This document shows positions 27,901-35,900 of a stretch of 64,000 bases of DNA, in pieces (position 1 is the stretch's first letter; every line of letters begins with the position of its first letter). This DNA is from Amycolatopsis keratiniphila subsp. keratiniphila (GTDB lineage Bacteria > Actinomycetota > Actinomycetes > Mycobacteriales > Pseudonocardiaceae). Location of the stretch: contig NZ_LQMT02000007.1 in NCBI RefSeq assembly GCF_001620365.2, forward strand, positions 429,358 through 493,357. Direction: 5' to 3'. Below the pieces are notes generated by a model, which was not told the DNA's origin, ran no database searches, and worked only from the letters and a program-made list of their open reading frames with translations. The position numbers were made by a program, and so were the translations under genes.

Positions 27901-28879
27901 AACCGGTGGCGCCTAGGTCTGGCTCGACTGCGGGCACCACCTGTTCGGTGAACCGGTGGTACAGGTCCGAGAGAGTGCGATACGATAATTTTCGGGAATC
28001 AGCTGACAAGCGGGTAAACACCGCTAGGTGAAGTGGTACGCGCAGTAGTTCTAGAGTCGCAGATGACAATGTACCTGCATCGACTTCTAGCTGGCCGAGC
28101 GCAGCACGTACGGCTTCCGCGTCGAGGTCGCAGACCTCGAGTGCTTCTACGTTCCCCTCGTCGGTCAGCAAGGAGCTCATTCGCGGGTCCGCGGTCAGGT
28201 CGGCCGTGCGCACGACCAGGACGACCTTCATCGTCTCGTGTTCACACGCCTGCTCGATCAACTCTGCAACAGCCTCGAAGCTGTCAGGCATTCGGCCGCT
28301 ATAGGTACTCACTGCATCGAGCTGATCAACAACTAGAAGGGCTTCCCTACCGCCAGCAGTGGACGCGAGCGCACTGACAGGAGACGACGTCAGCTCACTA
28401 GCTCGCCCGAGCGCATCGGCTGTTCGACAAACTCCATCAATGGCGTCCATCCTCAACACCGCCGCAGGCCACCCGCATTCCAGCAAACGCTGCACAGCCT
28501 CGGTCGCCACAGTGCTCTTGCCCGAGCCTGCGCGCCCATGGAGCACAACAACGGCACGCCCCTCAGGTGCCTGCAGTCGGTCGACCAGCAAGGACACGGC
28601 GGGATGTACAGCCAAGACTCGGGGGCGCGTCATCCGGTTCCGGCGCCGGTGCCGGGCGACTGTGGCAAGGACCGCCGCTTGGTCGTCTGCGGTCAGGGCG
28701 GCATTCCCTGTCCCGCCAACCACCAGGTTGATCTGGTTTACCTTATCCACGCGTACGCTGAAATTGTTTGTCTGTGTGTTGCGGTCGCCGACCTGAACGC
28801 CTTTACTGGCACTCAGTTCAATCTGGACAGGAGTTGTATCGCTCAACGAGCTGCGATCTTCGGCGTCTGCAGAAATCAT
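24947..28879 (-). CDS. STAND NTPase (bacterial NLR) with N-terminal RHIM-like amyloid motif
   Basis: A 1310-residue protein starting at ATG 28879. Residues 26-40 contain KGVQVGDRNTQTNNF, which fits the RHIM core (I/V)-Q-(I/V)-G. The NTPase follows: Walker A HGRAGSGKST (114-123), Walker B LLVVDQLD (181-188), then VVLVVRTADL and a winged-helix-like stretch. From about residue 330 to the end is a long alpha-solenoid-like region rich in Ala/Leu/Arg helices, including HEAT-like pieces (DDQSPRVRKAASAAVRSL). The gene begins 6 bp after the stop of a small membrane protein that carries the same motif at its C-terminus. The inferred model is that ligand sensing by the solenoid oligomerises the NTPase and templates the partner's motif into an amyloid-like assembly. 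Target ligand unknown. Confidence 0.82.
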   Translation of the reverse strand: MISADAEDRSSLSDTTPVQIELSASKGVQVGDRNTQTNNFSVRVDKVNQINLVVGGTGNAALTADDQAAVLATVARHRRRNRMTRPRVLAVHPAVSLLVDRLQAPEGRAVVVLHGRAGSGKSTVATEAVQRLLECGWPAAVLRMDAIDGVCRTADALGRASELTSSPVSALASTAGGREALLVVDQLDAVSTYSGRMPDSFEAVAELIEQACEHETMKVVLVVRTADLTADPRMSSLLTDEGNVEALEVCDLDAEAVRAALGQLEVDAGTLSSATLELLRVPLHLAVFTRLSADSRKLSYRTLSDLYHRFTEQVVPAVEPDLGATGWSGVISPLVEYMSEHEALQAPAALLDALPSRGRPALASAGILVDDTANVGFFHETYFDYLFARAFIVKGRSLHGFLQESGQYLFRRAQTRQVLEHLFSVDRRRFRAEVVELLASHVIRAHVLDVVVGVLSSLPASGEDWRAIEPLAFGDSRRAARLVDLLSTPNWFDAADSAGRWEALLAGSATVGRSSHALIGAARERPERAAELVRPYIGASEEWHRRLRVMVEWSLSPGLVDLTVQLLERGAIDGARGPIAVNSDFWSIIAGLKEDDPAGAARIVGAYLDRARVRSRADGVLNPFSDYVDQSSGSGGETTIIEIATAAPEQFLDSVLPFVLAILNDTAGDRMEDGLWTYRFSGSHQIDGAVLDGIDIALCASAPRLWADGSRTIRDLTSIDHEVAWFLACRAYTAIADLAADVAIDWLLSDDRYLNLGWRDSRSWASRQLVEAASKRCQDARLIALCTRLLDYYPVWEKTAEGRSARGYSQYELLSALPADRLPLTARRRLNELERKFPEFLPRPPKPLEAQFVGSPVPEAAGEYMTDSDWINAIARYRIGQDRDLRTFGKGGTTELARMLGRRAEAEPERFAALALTFDAHTPTAHITEVINAVVGKIDIALFTRLCQHAHRIADAAVGRTVCSAIAKIAADADDALVSLLEHYAHADDPEQELTAMFRSRRTDEERDLATEGLNSTRGLAAEAIGHVVFAQHNHGSRLVSTIRRLARDPILSVQAQAAQPVLALFNIDLDQALHIADDMFTTAPVEITYSNAVNRLLKYAIYRDGDRFARHLNRTLEAVDHFAVRAGHIWANALLNDLLPAACPAVPDALPEAARQGAAATIASAPHLATDILIDLFDDQSPRVRKAASAAVRSLHEIDTARAERILAAFTVSPAFPENFEGLFRSLERSQRHLPPATISACERAVAQAGPDLGDLRTAHVATSRSIVTLVLRLYRQGDAAMRARCLNVIDQLSDLGAYGLSEALQHER

Positions 28880-28885
28880 GTTGTT

Positions 28886-29251
28886 CTACGCACCAAAGTC
28901 GTTGGATTGCGTGTTGTTATCGCCGATTTGAACACCCTTGTTGTCCTGCAGCTCGATCCTGTACCTGCTGGGCGTCGATACCTGCCGCCCGTCCACTGTT
29001 TCCGCAGCAGGGGTGGACAAGGTCCGACTTTGACGCCAAGCAAGCAGCAAGGCACCCAGCGCCACGACCAGCCCTGCGATCCCGGCGATCCAGCTCAGAG
29101 CCTCCATCACCGGTCGCACCGGATGGCTCTCCTGCGCCAGCCATCCCAGCACACCAAACCTCAGTGCTCCCCACACCGCCAGGCCGGCCCCTGCCGCCCC
29201 ACCAGCGATCAATAAAGCACGGCGCTCAAGACCAGCCACCTGAACCTCCAT
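28886..29251 (-). CDS. Two-TM membrane protein with C-terminal RHIM-like amyloid motif (putative NLR effector)
   Basis: A 121-residue protein. The ATG at 29251 is chosen because AGGTG lies 6 nt upstream; a GTG 9 bp further up is in frame. Two hydrophobic helices are obvious, about residues 11-35 (ALLIAGGAAGAGLAVWGAL) and 50-73 (LSWIAGIAGLVVALGALLLAW). A short linker follows and then RIELQDNKGVQIGDNNTQ at about 98-115, ending SNDFGA. The motif repeats almost exactly the N-terminal motif of the STAND protein encoded 6 bp downstream, so the two proteins are probably partners. A membrane-active cell-death or abortive-infection effector is the most economical reading; it is an inference. No similar annotated function is known to me for this exact pair. 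Confidence 0.75.
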   Translation of the reverse strand: MEVQVAGLERRALLIAGGAAGAGLAVWGALRFGVLGWLAQESHPVRPVMEALSWIAGIAGLVVALGALLLAWRQSRTLSTPAAETVDGRQVSTPSRYRIELQDNKGVQIGDNNTQSNDFGA

Positions 29252-29526
29252 AGCAGACACCTACAAAGGTGCCTTCTCTCTAGTCGCTCAGCCTCTCCCA
29301 ATCGCTACAGGCAGCGTTAGGATCTGTGTCCATTGTGAGTGCCTGGAGCGTCGCCGCGGCGACCGCTGCCCCGGCGTTTCGCCGGCCGATGTAGCCCTCG
29401 ACCGCGAAGTCCCACTACACCAGTGGAACCGAGTCGAGCGACATCGGTTACGTTCGCTCCACAGCTAGCCCTTAACCTCGCCATGCTTCGTCGAGCCTTC
29501 CTAGCAGTCAGAGGGCTCACAAGCTG

Positions 29527-30303
29527 CTACCCATGAAGATCGATCGTAGCGCCGTCGCGGCCGCTAGGAATCGAATGCTCGGTCTCCCACCGCGCACGGA
29601 CGGTGCGCATCAGCAAGCGTGAACGTTCCGCTCCCAGGCCGAAGTGTCGCATCAGGCCTTCCGCCGAGATCGGGCGTTGGTGCTCCTCGCGATGACGGCG
29701 GTCCACCCCGATGGCTCTCCCGACCAGGTCGTCGTCGAGTTTCGACAAGCTCGACCGCTTCGTTGGCGGCGGGGACGTATCGATCTCCTGAGGCGGCGTG
29801 TCCGAGGGAGCTTCAGGCGCGGTCGGGACAAGTGGGTTCGGTGGCGGCGCCAGAACTGTAGGTGCCTCTGCAGGATGCGCCGCGGAGGCGAGCTCGCGAA
29901 GTAGTGCTGGGCCGACGTCGGCCCAGCCGATCAGGAGTAGCGGGCCGACCGCATCAAACAGCGCCCGGCCAATCTCCCCAGCGATGAGCGGCTCGGCCAC
30001 GTTCAGGGCCAGCGTGACGACGCTCGAGACCAGCAGTAGCCGTTTCGCAGGTCGGATCACGTCGGCAGAGGCGCCACGCAGCGACAGCTGCCGGATCGCG
30101 ATAAGCAGCGCCAGGACCGACAAGTCCACTGCAGGCGCAACCAGCGGAGCAACCCAACCGGATACGCCGAGCCTGAGACCGAACGCCAGGACGTTGCCGA
30201 ACCCGAACAAGAACGTCAACCCCACGATGACACCAACGATGACCGTGACCAGCTGAAGCACCGAGTCGCGCTCGACCGGAAAACCAATAGCTTTGGCAGA
30301 CAC
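29527..30303 (-). CDS. DUF2637-domain membrane protein (actinomycete integrative-element transfer type)
   Basis: A 258-residue protein from the GTG at 30303, which has GAGGAG 7 nt upstream. Residues about 10-150 contain four membrane segments (LQLVTVIVGVIVGLTFLFGF, WVAPLVAPAVDLSVLALLIAI, LLLVSSVVTLALNVAEPLIA, and a short LFDAVGPLLLIGWADVG). This is the DUF2637 pattern of proteins encoded on actinomycete integrative and conjugative elements beside spread/transfer genes. A Pro-rich linker leads to a C-terminal region with a helix-turn-helix-like end (ISAEGLMRHFGLGAERSRLLMRTVRARWE). No integrase, Rep or TraB gene lies nearby, so the element seems decayed. A deleted relative of its first 100 codons is at the end of the window. 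Confidence 0.8.
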   Translation of the reverse strand: MSAKAIGFPVERDSVLQLVTVIVGVIVGLTFLFGFGNVLAFGLRLGVSGWVAPLVAPAVDLSVLALLIAIRQLSLRGASADVIRPAKRLLLVSSVVTLALNVAEPLIAGEIGRALFDAVGPLLLIGWADVGPALLRELASAAHPAEAPTVLAPPPNPLVPTAPEAPSDTPPQEIDTSPPPTKRSSLSKLDDDLVGRAIGVDRRHREEHQRPISAEGLMRHFGLGAERSRLLMRTVRARWETEHSIPSGRDGATIDLHG

Positions 30304-30414
30304 GAAGTAACTCCTCGTAACCAGCATTCCAAGATCAACTGGCGATATTCAGGCGACCGAAACGCGCCGCAACGCGTTCGAAGCCGCCCCAACGAGGACG
30401 AACGAGAGACCGCG

Positions 30415-30525
30415 GACCTGCGAAAACAGAGAAAACACCTGGTCAGGAGCTAGTTCGATCTTCCCTGACACGGAAGAGGTCACTGGTTCAATCCCAGTAT
30501 CGCGCACCATCTGTTTTCGCAGGTC
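30415..30525. repeat. Perfect 16-bp inverted repeat around a tRNA half-gene
   Basis: GACCTGCGAAAACAGA at 30415-30430 recurs as its exact reverse complement at 30510-30525. The right copy begins at the base after the tRNA CCA. The two arms enclose 79 bp that include the 3' half of tRNA-Val. The layout resembles integrase arm-type sites or a remodelled attachment site rather than a terminator. Confidence 0.75.
30460..30509 (+). pseudogene. tRNA-Val(GAC) 3' half, probable attachment-site remnant
   Basis: The sequence has an anticodon arm CTTCC-CTGACAC-GGAAG with anticodon GAC (30467-30469), variable loop, T-arm ACTGG-TTCAATC-CCAGT, acceptor strand ATCGCGC, discriminator A and encoded CCA. All stems are perfect. 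The 5' half (acceptor strand, D-arm) is missing: the bases upstream do not resemble GCGCGAT or a D-arm. A lone 3' half of a tRNA gene is what site-specific integration leaves at the distal end of an element. The element should then lie to the left, with the intact tRNA beyond it. Confidence 0.8.
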
Positions 30526-30526
30526 A

Positions 30527-30560
30527 GAAGCCCTGCTCCTCCTCGGAGGGGTGGGGCTTC
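30527..30560 (+). terminator. Hairpin after the tRNA half
   Basis: GAAGCCC (30527-30533) pairs with GGGCTTC (30554-30560), with further CTCC/GGAG pairing inside. It lies 18 bp after the CCA, where a tRNA terminator is expected. There is no U-tract. Confidence 0.6.
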
Positions 30561-30686
30561 AGTCGTTCAATGGCGAAGTCCTTCGGAGCCGTCGCCAACT
30601 GCCCGTGACGGAACGTGGCGTGCAAGTGTCGGAACCACTCCCCCTGTGGGGTTCCAAGAGTCGTTCACCGACGCTGACCAGCGAAT

Positions 30687-31215
30687 TTACGCCGCACGCT
30701 CGTACTCGTTGATCAGGCCTCCGAGAAGCCGCTGTCGCCTGATCCGCTGAGAGTTGAGGTCCGCCACGGGGTGGGTCGGCTGTGGTGGGCGAAGCTCGCG
30801 TGCCCGGTGCGGCCGTCGACCGTTGTACTGTCGGACGTACTCGGCGAGCTCGGCGCGCAGATGCCGCTCGTTAAGGATCGACATACGGTCGGTGAGCTCG
30901 GTTCTGGCCGTGAGCACGAACCGTTCGGGGTAGCAGTTCGCCCGCGGGCGACGCGGAGGAATTCTTGCCAACTCGATATCGATCACCGAGATCCAGCATG
31001 AGATTGCGAATCTGCTGCGTCCGCCAGCCGTCCGGATTCGTGGTCATACCGAGGATGTGGACGTAGCGGCTGCCGACCTCCAGCACAAGGAACACGTAGA
31101 TCCTTCGGAGGGTGAGCGCACAGTCGACGTGGAAGAACTCGCACGCCAGCATCGTCGACGCCTGCGCAGGAACTGTCACCAGGTAGTGGCGGTGGCCCGC
31201 GAAGCATCTCATCAC
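30687..31215 (-). pseudogene. IS transposase remnant, DDE core fragments and C-terminus
   Basis: On the minus strand, from 31215 down, QASTMLACEFFHVDCALTLRRIYVFLVLEVGSRYVHILG, then NPDGWRTQQIRNLMLDLGDR, is the DDE core start of an actinobacterial integrase-type transposase. The frame is lost around 30970, the catalytic middle is deleted, and the C-terminus follows in another frame (RANCYPERFVLTARTELTDRM, YNGRRPHRARELRPPQP, RRQRLLGGLINEYERAA). It belongs to the same family as the N-terminal remnant at 17.9-18.2 kb. Inactive. Confidence 0.8.
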
Positions 31216-31576
31216 ACGCCGCCGCTGGGCACGCCGTCTCCGCTACCGTCGCTGGGCAGTCGATGACGAACTCGGCGATCGTGCAGCTGCTCCTTGACAT
31301 CCGCCGTCATTTTCCGGCCACTCGGAAGTTGGGGAGCAGGATGTAGCTGTCACACAGCCTGCGCTCTACCAGTCTCGCGACCTCGACTCGAACTCCCCAT
31401 GCCGGGGGCGGGAGGTCGGACCCGCCCGCCACCGCACTGTGCGAACAGCCGCATTGACACCTCAGATCCCGCAAAGCGAAGATGGCGTCATCGGCTTCCC
31501 GGCACCACTCGGAAATTGCAGCGCGTTGTTCGTCGCGCCCGATTCACTTCACCTTTTGTCGAGATGGGACGAAATC

Positions 31577-32905
31577 ATGAATGTTGTCCACGACTGGCAG
31601 TTGCGGGACGAAAAAGCGGTATGGCATCCGTACACTCAGCATCAGAACTGGATTTCCGACAATCCGCCGGTCATCGACAGCGCCGACGGTGTATGGCTGA
31701 CCGATGTCTCCGGCCGCAGGTTGCTCGACGCCTGCGGCTCGCTCTGGGTTACGTCGTATCAGCACGGGGATCCTCGCATCAAGGCAGCCGTGGCCGATCA
31801 GCTGGACCAGCTGGATCATTCGTCGTTCTTCGGTGCGACACACACGATCGGGATCCGGCTCGCCGAGCGATTGATCGAGCTGGCACCGACCTCCACGGAA
31901 AGCACCGAACGCCTTTCCAAGGTTTTCTACGGCAATGATGGCGCTTCCATGGTCGACGCGGCACTCAAGATGGCATACCAATTCTCCGTGCAGTCCGGAA
32001 GTCCGCGCGAAGTGGTCCTCCATTTGGAGAACTCGTTCCACGGTGATTCCATCGGCGCGTCGAGCATCATGGGCGGCGATCAGTCCCGGTCGACCTATGG
32101 ACCGTTGCTGCTCAAGGTCCGGAAAACCGATTCGCCCGGTCCGGTGAACGGCGAATCCGCCCCCGCGGCGGCGGCGCGGGCGATCGCCGCACTCGAATCG
32201 ACGCTCGCCGAAGTCGGCAGTCGGTGCTGCGCGCTCATCGTCGAGCCCATGATCCAGGGCGCCGGCGGAATGCGGCCCTATCACGCGGACTTCCTCAGGG
32301 CGTGCCGCACGCTGGCCGACAAGCACGGCGTCCTGCTCATCTGCGACGAGGTGGCGGCCGGGGTGGCCAGGACCGGACGGATGTGGGCCACGGAGCACGC
32401 CGGGATCGTCCCCGACATCATGTTGTGCGGTAAGGGCGTCACCGGTGGTGTACTCCCGTTGTCGGCTCTTCTCGCGACGGACAGGGTGGCGAGTGCCTTC
32501 GTCGGCTCGGAGCCCTCGTCGATGTTCTTCCACGGCCACACGTACGCGGCCAACCCGCTCGCCTGCGCCGCGGCACTCGAGAGCCTCGCCATCGCCACCG
32601 AACTCGATCTGCCGTCGATGGCCCGGCAGAAGGGCGATCTGCTCGGTGACCTGCTCGACCGCGTCGCCAAACACGAAGCGGTCCACGAGGTCCGCAGGCT
32701 CGGTGTGATGACCGGCATCGAGCTCGGCACCGACCTTCCCCGAGCCGGTTTCCGGGTCTGCCAGGCCGCGCAGGAGCGGGGGGTCTGGATCCGTTCGCTG
32801 GGCGACACGTTGGTGCTCATGCCGCCTTTGGCGATCACACCCGAAGAGCTGGAACTGATGGCCGGTGTGGTGGAAGAGTCCTTGGACGACGTCTTCGCGA
32901 AGTAG
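31577..32905 (+). CDS. Class III PLP-dependent aminotransferase (BioA-like)
   Basis: A 442-residue fold-type I aminotransferase. The N-terminus DEKAVWHPYTQHQNW is the BioA (adenosylmethionine-8-amino-7-oxononanoate aminotransferase) signature. Other motifs are YGNDGASMVDAALKMAYQF, HGDSIGASS, the cofactor Asp in LLICDEVAAGVARTGRMW, the PLP lysine in MLCGKGVTGG, and HGHTYAANPLACAAAL. The ATG at 31577 follows GATGGGA. No other biotin genes are near, and it converges on the peptide-synthetase operon with a shared terminator, so it may supply a diamino acid or amine building block for the peptide. A plain biotin role is the alternative. Upstream 31301-31576 holds only its promoter region. Confidence 0.85.
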   Translation: MNVVHDWQLRDEKAVWHPYTQHQNWISDNPPVIDSADGVWLTDVSGRRLLDACGSLWVTSYQHGDPRIKAAVADQLDQLDHSSFFGATHTIGIRLAERLIELAPTSTESTERLSKVFYGNDGASMVDAALKMAYQFSVQSGSPREVVLHLENSFHGDSIGASSIMGGDQSRSTYGPLLLKVRKTDSPGPVNGESAPAAAARAIAALESTLAEVGSRCCALIVEPMIQGAGGMRPYHADFLRACRTLADKHGVLLICDEVAAGVARTGRMWATEHAGIVPDIMLCGKGVTGGVLPLSALLATDRVASAFVGSEPSSMFFHGHTYAANPLACAAALESLAIATELDLPSMARQKGDLLGDLLDRVAKHEAVHEVRRLGVMTGIELGTDLPRAGFRVCQAAQERGVWIRSLGDTLVLMPPLAITPEELELMAGVVEESLDDVFAK

Positions 32906-32946
32906 CGAAAAGGCGGTGAGCGCGAGTCGCGCTCACCGCCTTTCGC
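32905..32946. terminator. Strong bidirectional terminator
   Basis: GCGAAAAGGCGGTGAGCGCG and its complement form a stem of about 19 bp with a 3-nt AGT loop and one bulged A. It spans the gap between the aminotransferase stop and the NRPS stop and has A/T tracts at its base on both sides. It therefore serves both convergent transcripts. Confidence 0.9.
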
Positions 32947-32954
32947 TGTGCCCG

Positions 32955-35900
32955 TCACCCGGCGCTGTCGATCCTGGCAGCTAGTTCGGCAGGCGTCGGC
33001 GCCTCGAACACCGTCCGCACGGTCAGCTCTACTCCGAGCTTTCCGCGCATCCGGCTCAGCAGCCGCGTCACCAGCAAGGAATGACCACCGAGTTCGAAGA
33101 AGTTGTCGTGCACGCCGACTTCATCAGCGTCGAGGACTTCCATGAACAGGTCGCACACCACGGTCTCCTGCTCGGTGCTCGGCGTGTGCCGCGCCGTGCC
33201 GACATGGATCGGTTTCGGCAGCCGGGCCTGGTCGACCTTGCCGTTCGCGGTGACCGGGAGCATGCTCAGCACGACGAAGGCCGAGGGAACGACGGGTTCG
33301 GGAACCGCCGCGGCTACATGCCTGCGCAGCTCCGCCACCGTCGGCGCGGGGCCCGACCGGGCGGGGACGACATACGCGACCAGGCGCCGGTCCCCCGGCC
33401 GGTCCTCACGCAGCACGGTGGCGGCCTGCCCGACGGCCGGATGCGTCCCGATCACCGAGTTCAGCTCGCCCAGTTCGATCCGCACACCGCGGATCTTGAC
33501 CTGGTCGTCGACCCGGCCGACCAGTTCGAGTGAACCGCCGGAACGCCAGCGGCCCAGGTCACCACTGCGGTACATCCGGGAGCCCAGAGGGCCGAACGGG
33601 TTCGCCACCATCCGTGCCGCGGTCAGGTCTGGCCGCCCGAGATAACCGTGCGCCACGTTGTTGCCGGCCAGATACAGCTCGCCGACGATCCCGACCGGGA
33701 CCGGCCGGAGACGCTCGTCCAGTACGAAAACCTGGGTGTTCCAGATCGGCGGACCGACCGTGGGCTGGTACGGCCACTCGCCGACGTCGGCGGGCAAGGC
33801 GGCGCCGGTCACTCCGTGGGTCTCCGACGGGCCGTACTCGTTGTGCAGAAGCAGCCACGGCCGGGCGGCGTGGAAGGCCCGGACCGACGGGGTGAGGTGA
33901 AGCATTTCGCCGCCCTGCACCAGATGCCGCAGCGCCACGAAACCCAGTCCCTGCTCGGTGGCCGCCTCGTAGACCGCGGCCATGATGGCGTTGGTGGCGT
34001 AGAACTCGGTGACACGTTCGTCGTCGAGCCAGCGGGCCAGCCGTGCCGGATCCGAGCGGGTGTCTTCGTCGGGAACGCACAGCGTCTTGCCGTTGATCAG
34101 GGCCGTGAGCATCTCGTGCTCGGACATGTCGAATCCGATGGCGCTGAACTGCGCCACCCGCGCGTCCGGCTCGTACGGTGCCTGCGTGGCGTGCCAGAGC
34201 ATTTCGTTGAGCAGGACCTTGGCGGGGAGCACCACGCCTTTCGGCCGTCCGGTCGAGCCCGACGTGTAGACCACGTAGTTCGGCGTGTCCGCCGTCAACG
34301 GCCGCGGACGATCCGCCGGGAGTGGATTGGACACCGGCAGGCCGGTGACCGACGCGAGGTCGGCCGGCGTCAGGACCTCGCAGGGCAGAGAATCGGCCGC
34401 CGCCGCGAAAACGATCGCAGGATGGCTGTCTTCGATCATGAACCGGATCCGATCGCCGGGATAGGCCGGGTCGATCGGCAGATACGCGGCACCGCATTTC
34501 AAAATGCCGACAAAGGCCTCGATCTGCCGAGGACCACGAGCCAGCAGGACACCGACGTGATCGCCCGGACCGATACCGCGCGACAGGAGCAGGTGCGCGA
34601 TCCGGTTGGCCCGTTCGTTCAACTCGGCGAAGGTGATCTCCCCGTCCGCCGACCTGATGGCCGGGGCATCCGGTGTCGCGGCTACCTGCTTCTCGATCAG
34701 CCCGGGCAGGGTGATGTCGGGCAAGGGAACCTCGGTCGCGTTCCACCGGTCGAGAACGTCGGCGCGTTCGTTGCCGAGGAAAAGGTCCACTTCGGACAAC
34801 GGAAGGTCCGGCCGCGCGACCCACCGTTCGAAGAGCGCGGCGAACCGCTTCGCCATCAACGACACCGATTCCGGCAGGTAGAGGTCGGCGGCGACTTCCA
34901 GTCTGCCGTGGACTCCGGCGGGCGACCCGTCCGCGTCGTACCGCTCCACGAGATCGAACAGCAGGTCGACGAGTGCCGCGCCGGTGAAGACGTCCCTCGT
35001 GTCGGCCGTCAGGCCGGGAAACCGGAACCCTTCGCCGTCCTTCTCGCCCGCCAGCAGGAGCATGACCTGGAACAGCGGATTGCGGGTGAGCGACCGTCCT
35101 GGGTTGACCGCTTCGACGACGTCTCCGAACGGGACGTCCTGGTTGTCGAACGCGTCCAGATCGGTCTGCCGGACACGGCGCGCCAGGTCGAGCAGAGTGG
35201 GATCGCCGCCGGTGTCCGTCCGCAGGACCACGGTGTTGGCGAAGAACCCGATCAGCTGTTCCAGCGCCGGATCGCCGCGACCGGCCACCGGTGTGCCGAT
35301 CGGGATGTCCGTCGCGGCGGTGAGCCTGGTCAGCAGCGCGGCGACGGTCGACTGCACGATCATGAAGACCGTGGTGCCGGTCCGCCTGGCCAGCGCGGCG
35401 GCCGCCCGGTGCGATGCCTGCTCGATGGTGATCGGCACCGCCTCGCCGCGGCCGCTGCTCACGGAGGGTCTCGGCAGGTCCGTCGCGGGCACGTCCTCCG
35501 GCAGATCCCGCAGGGTCCGGCGCCAGAAGTCCAGTTGCCGCAGGGCGAGAGGCGTCCGCTTCCTCGATGGCCCCAGCAGATCGGCCTGCCAGAGCGTGTA
35601 GTCCACGTACTGTACGGGCAGCGGTGACCAAGCGGGAGCCGCTCCGGCCAGCCGCGCGGAGTACGCGTCGTGCAGGTCCCGGGCCAGCGGCCGCATCGAC
35701 CAACCGTCGGTGCCGATGTGGTTCATCGTCAGGAGCAGTACGTGCTCTTCCGGCCCGATACCGAACAGCCGCACCCTCAACGGCGGATCCGCGGACAGGT
35801 CGAACGGGGTGTCGATATCGTGCCGGATCGCGGCGTCCACGTCTTCGGGATACTCGACAGGCAGGTCGACGCGCACCGATTCGACCGGGAGCACCGTTTG

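Noticed and set aside
31577-32905. Biotin biosynthesis operon
   Set aside because: The aminotransferase is BioA-like, but no bioB, bioD or bioF gene is adjacent.
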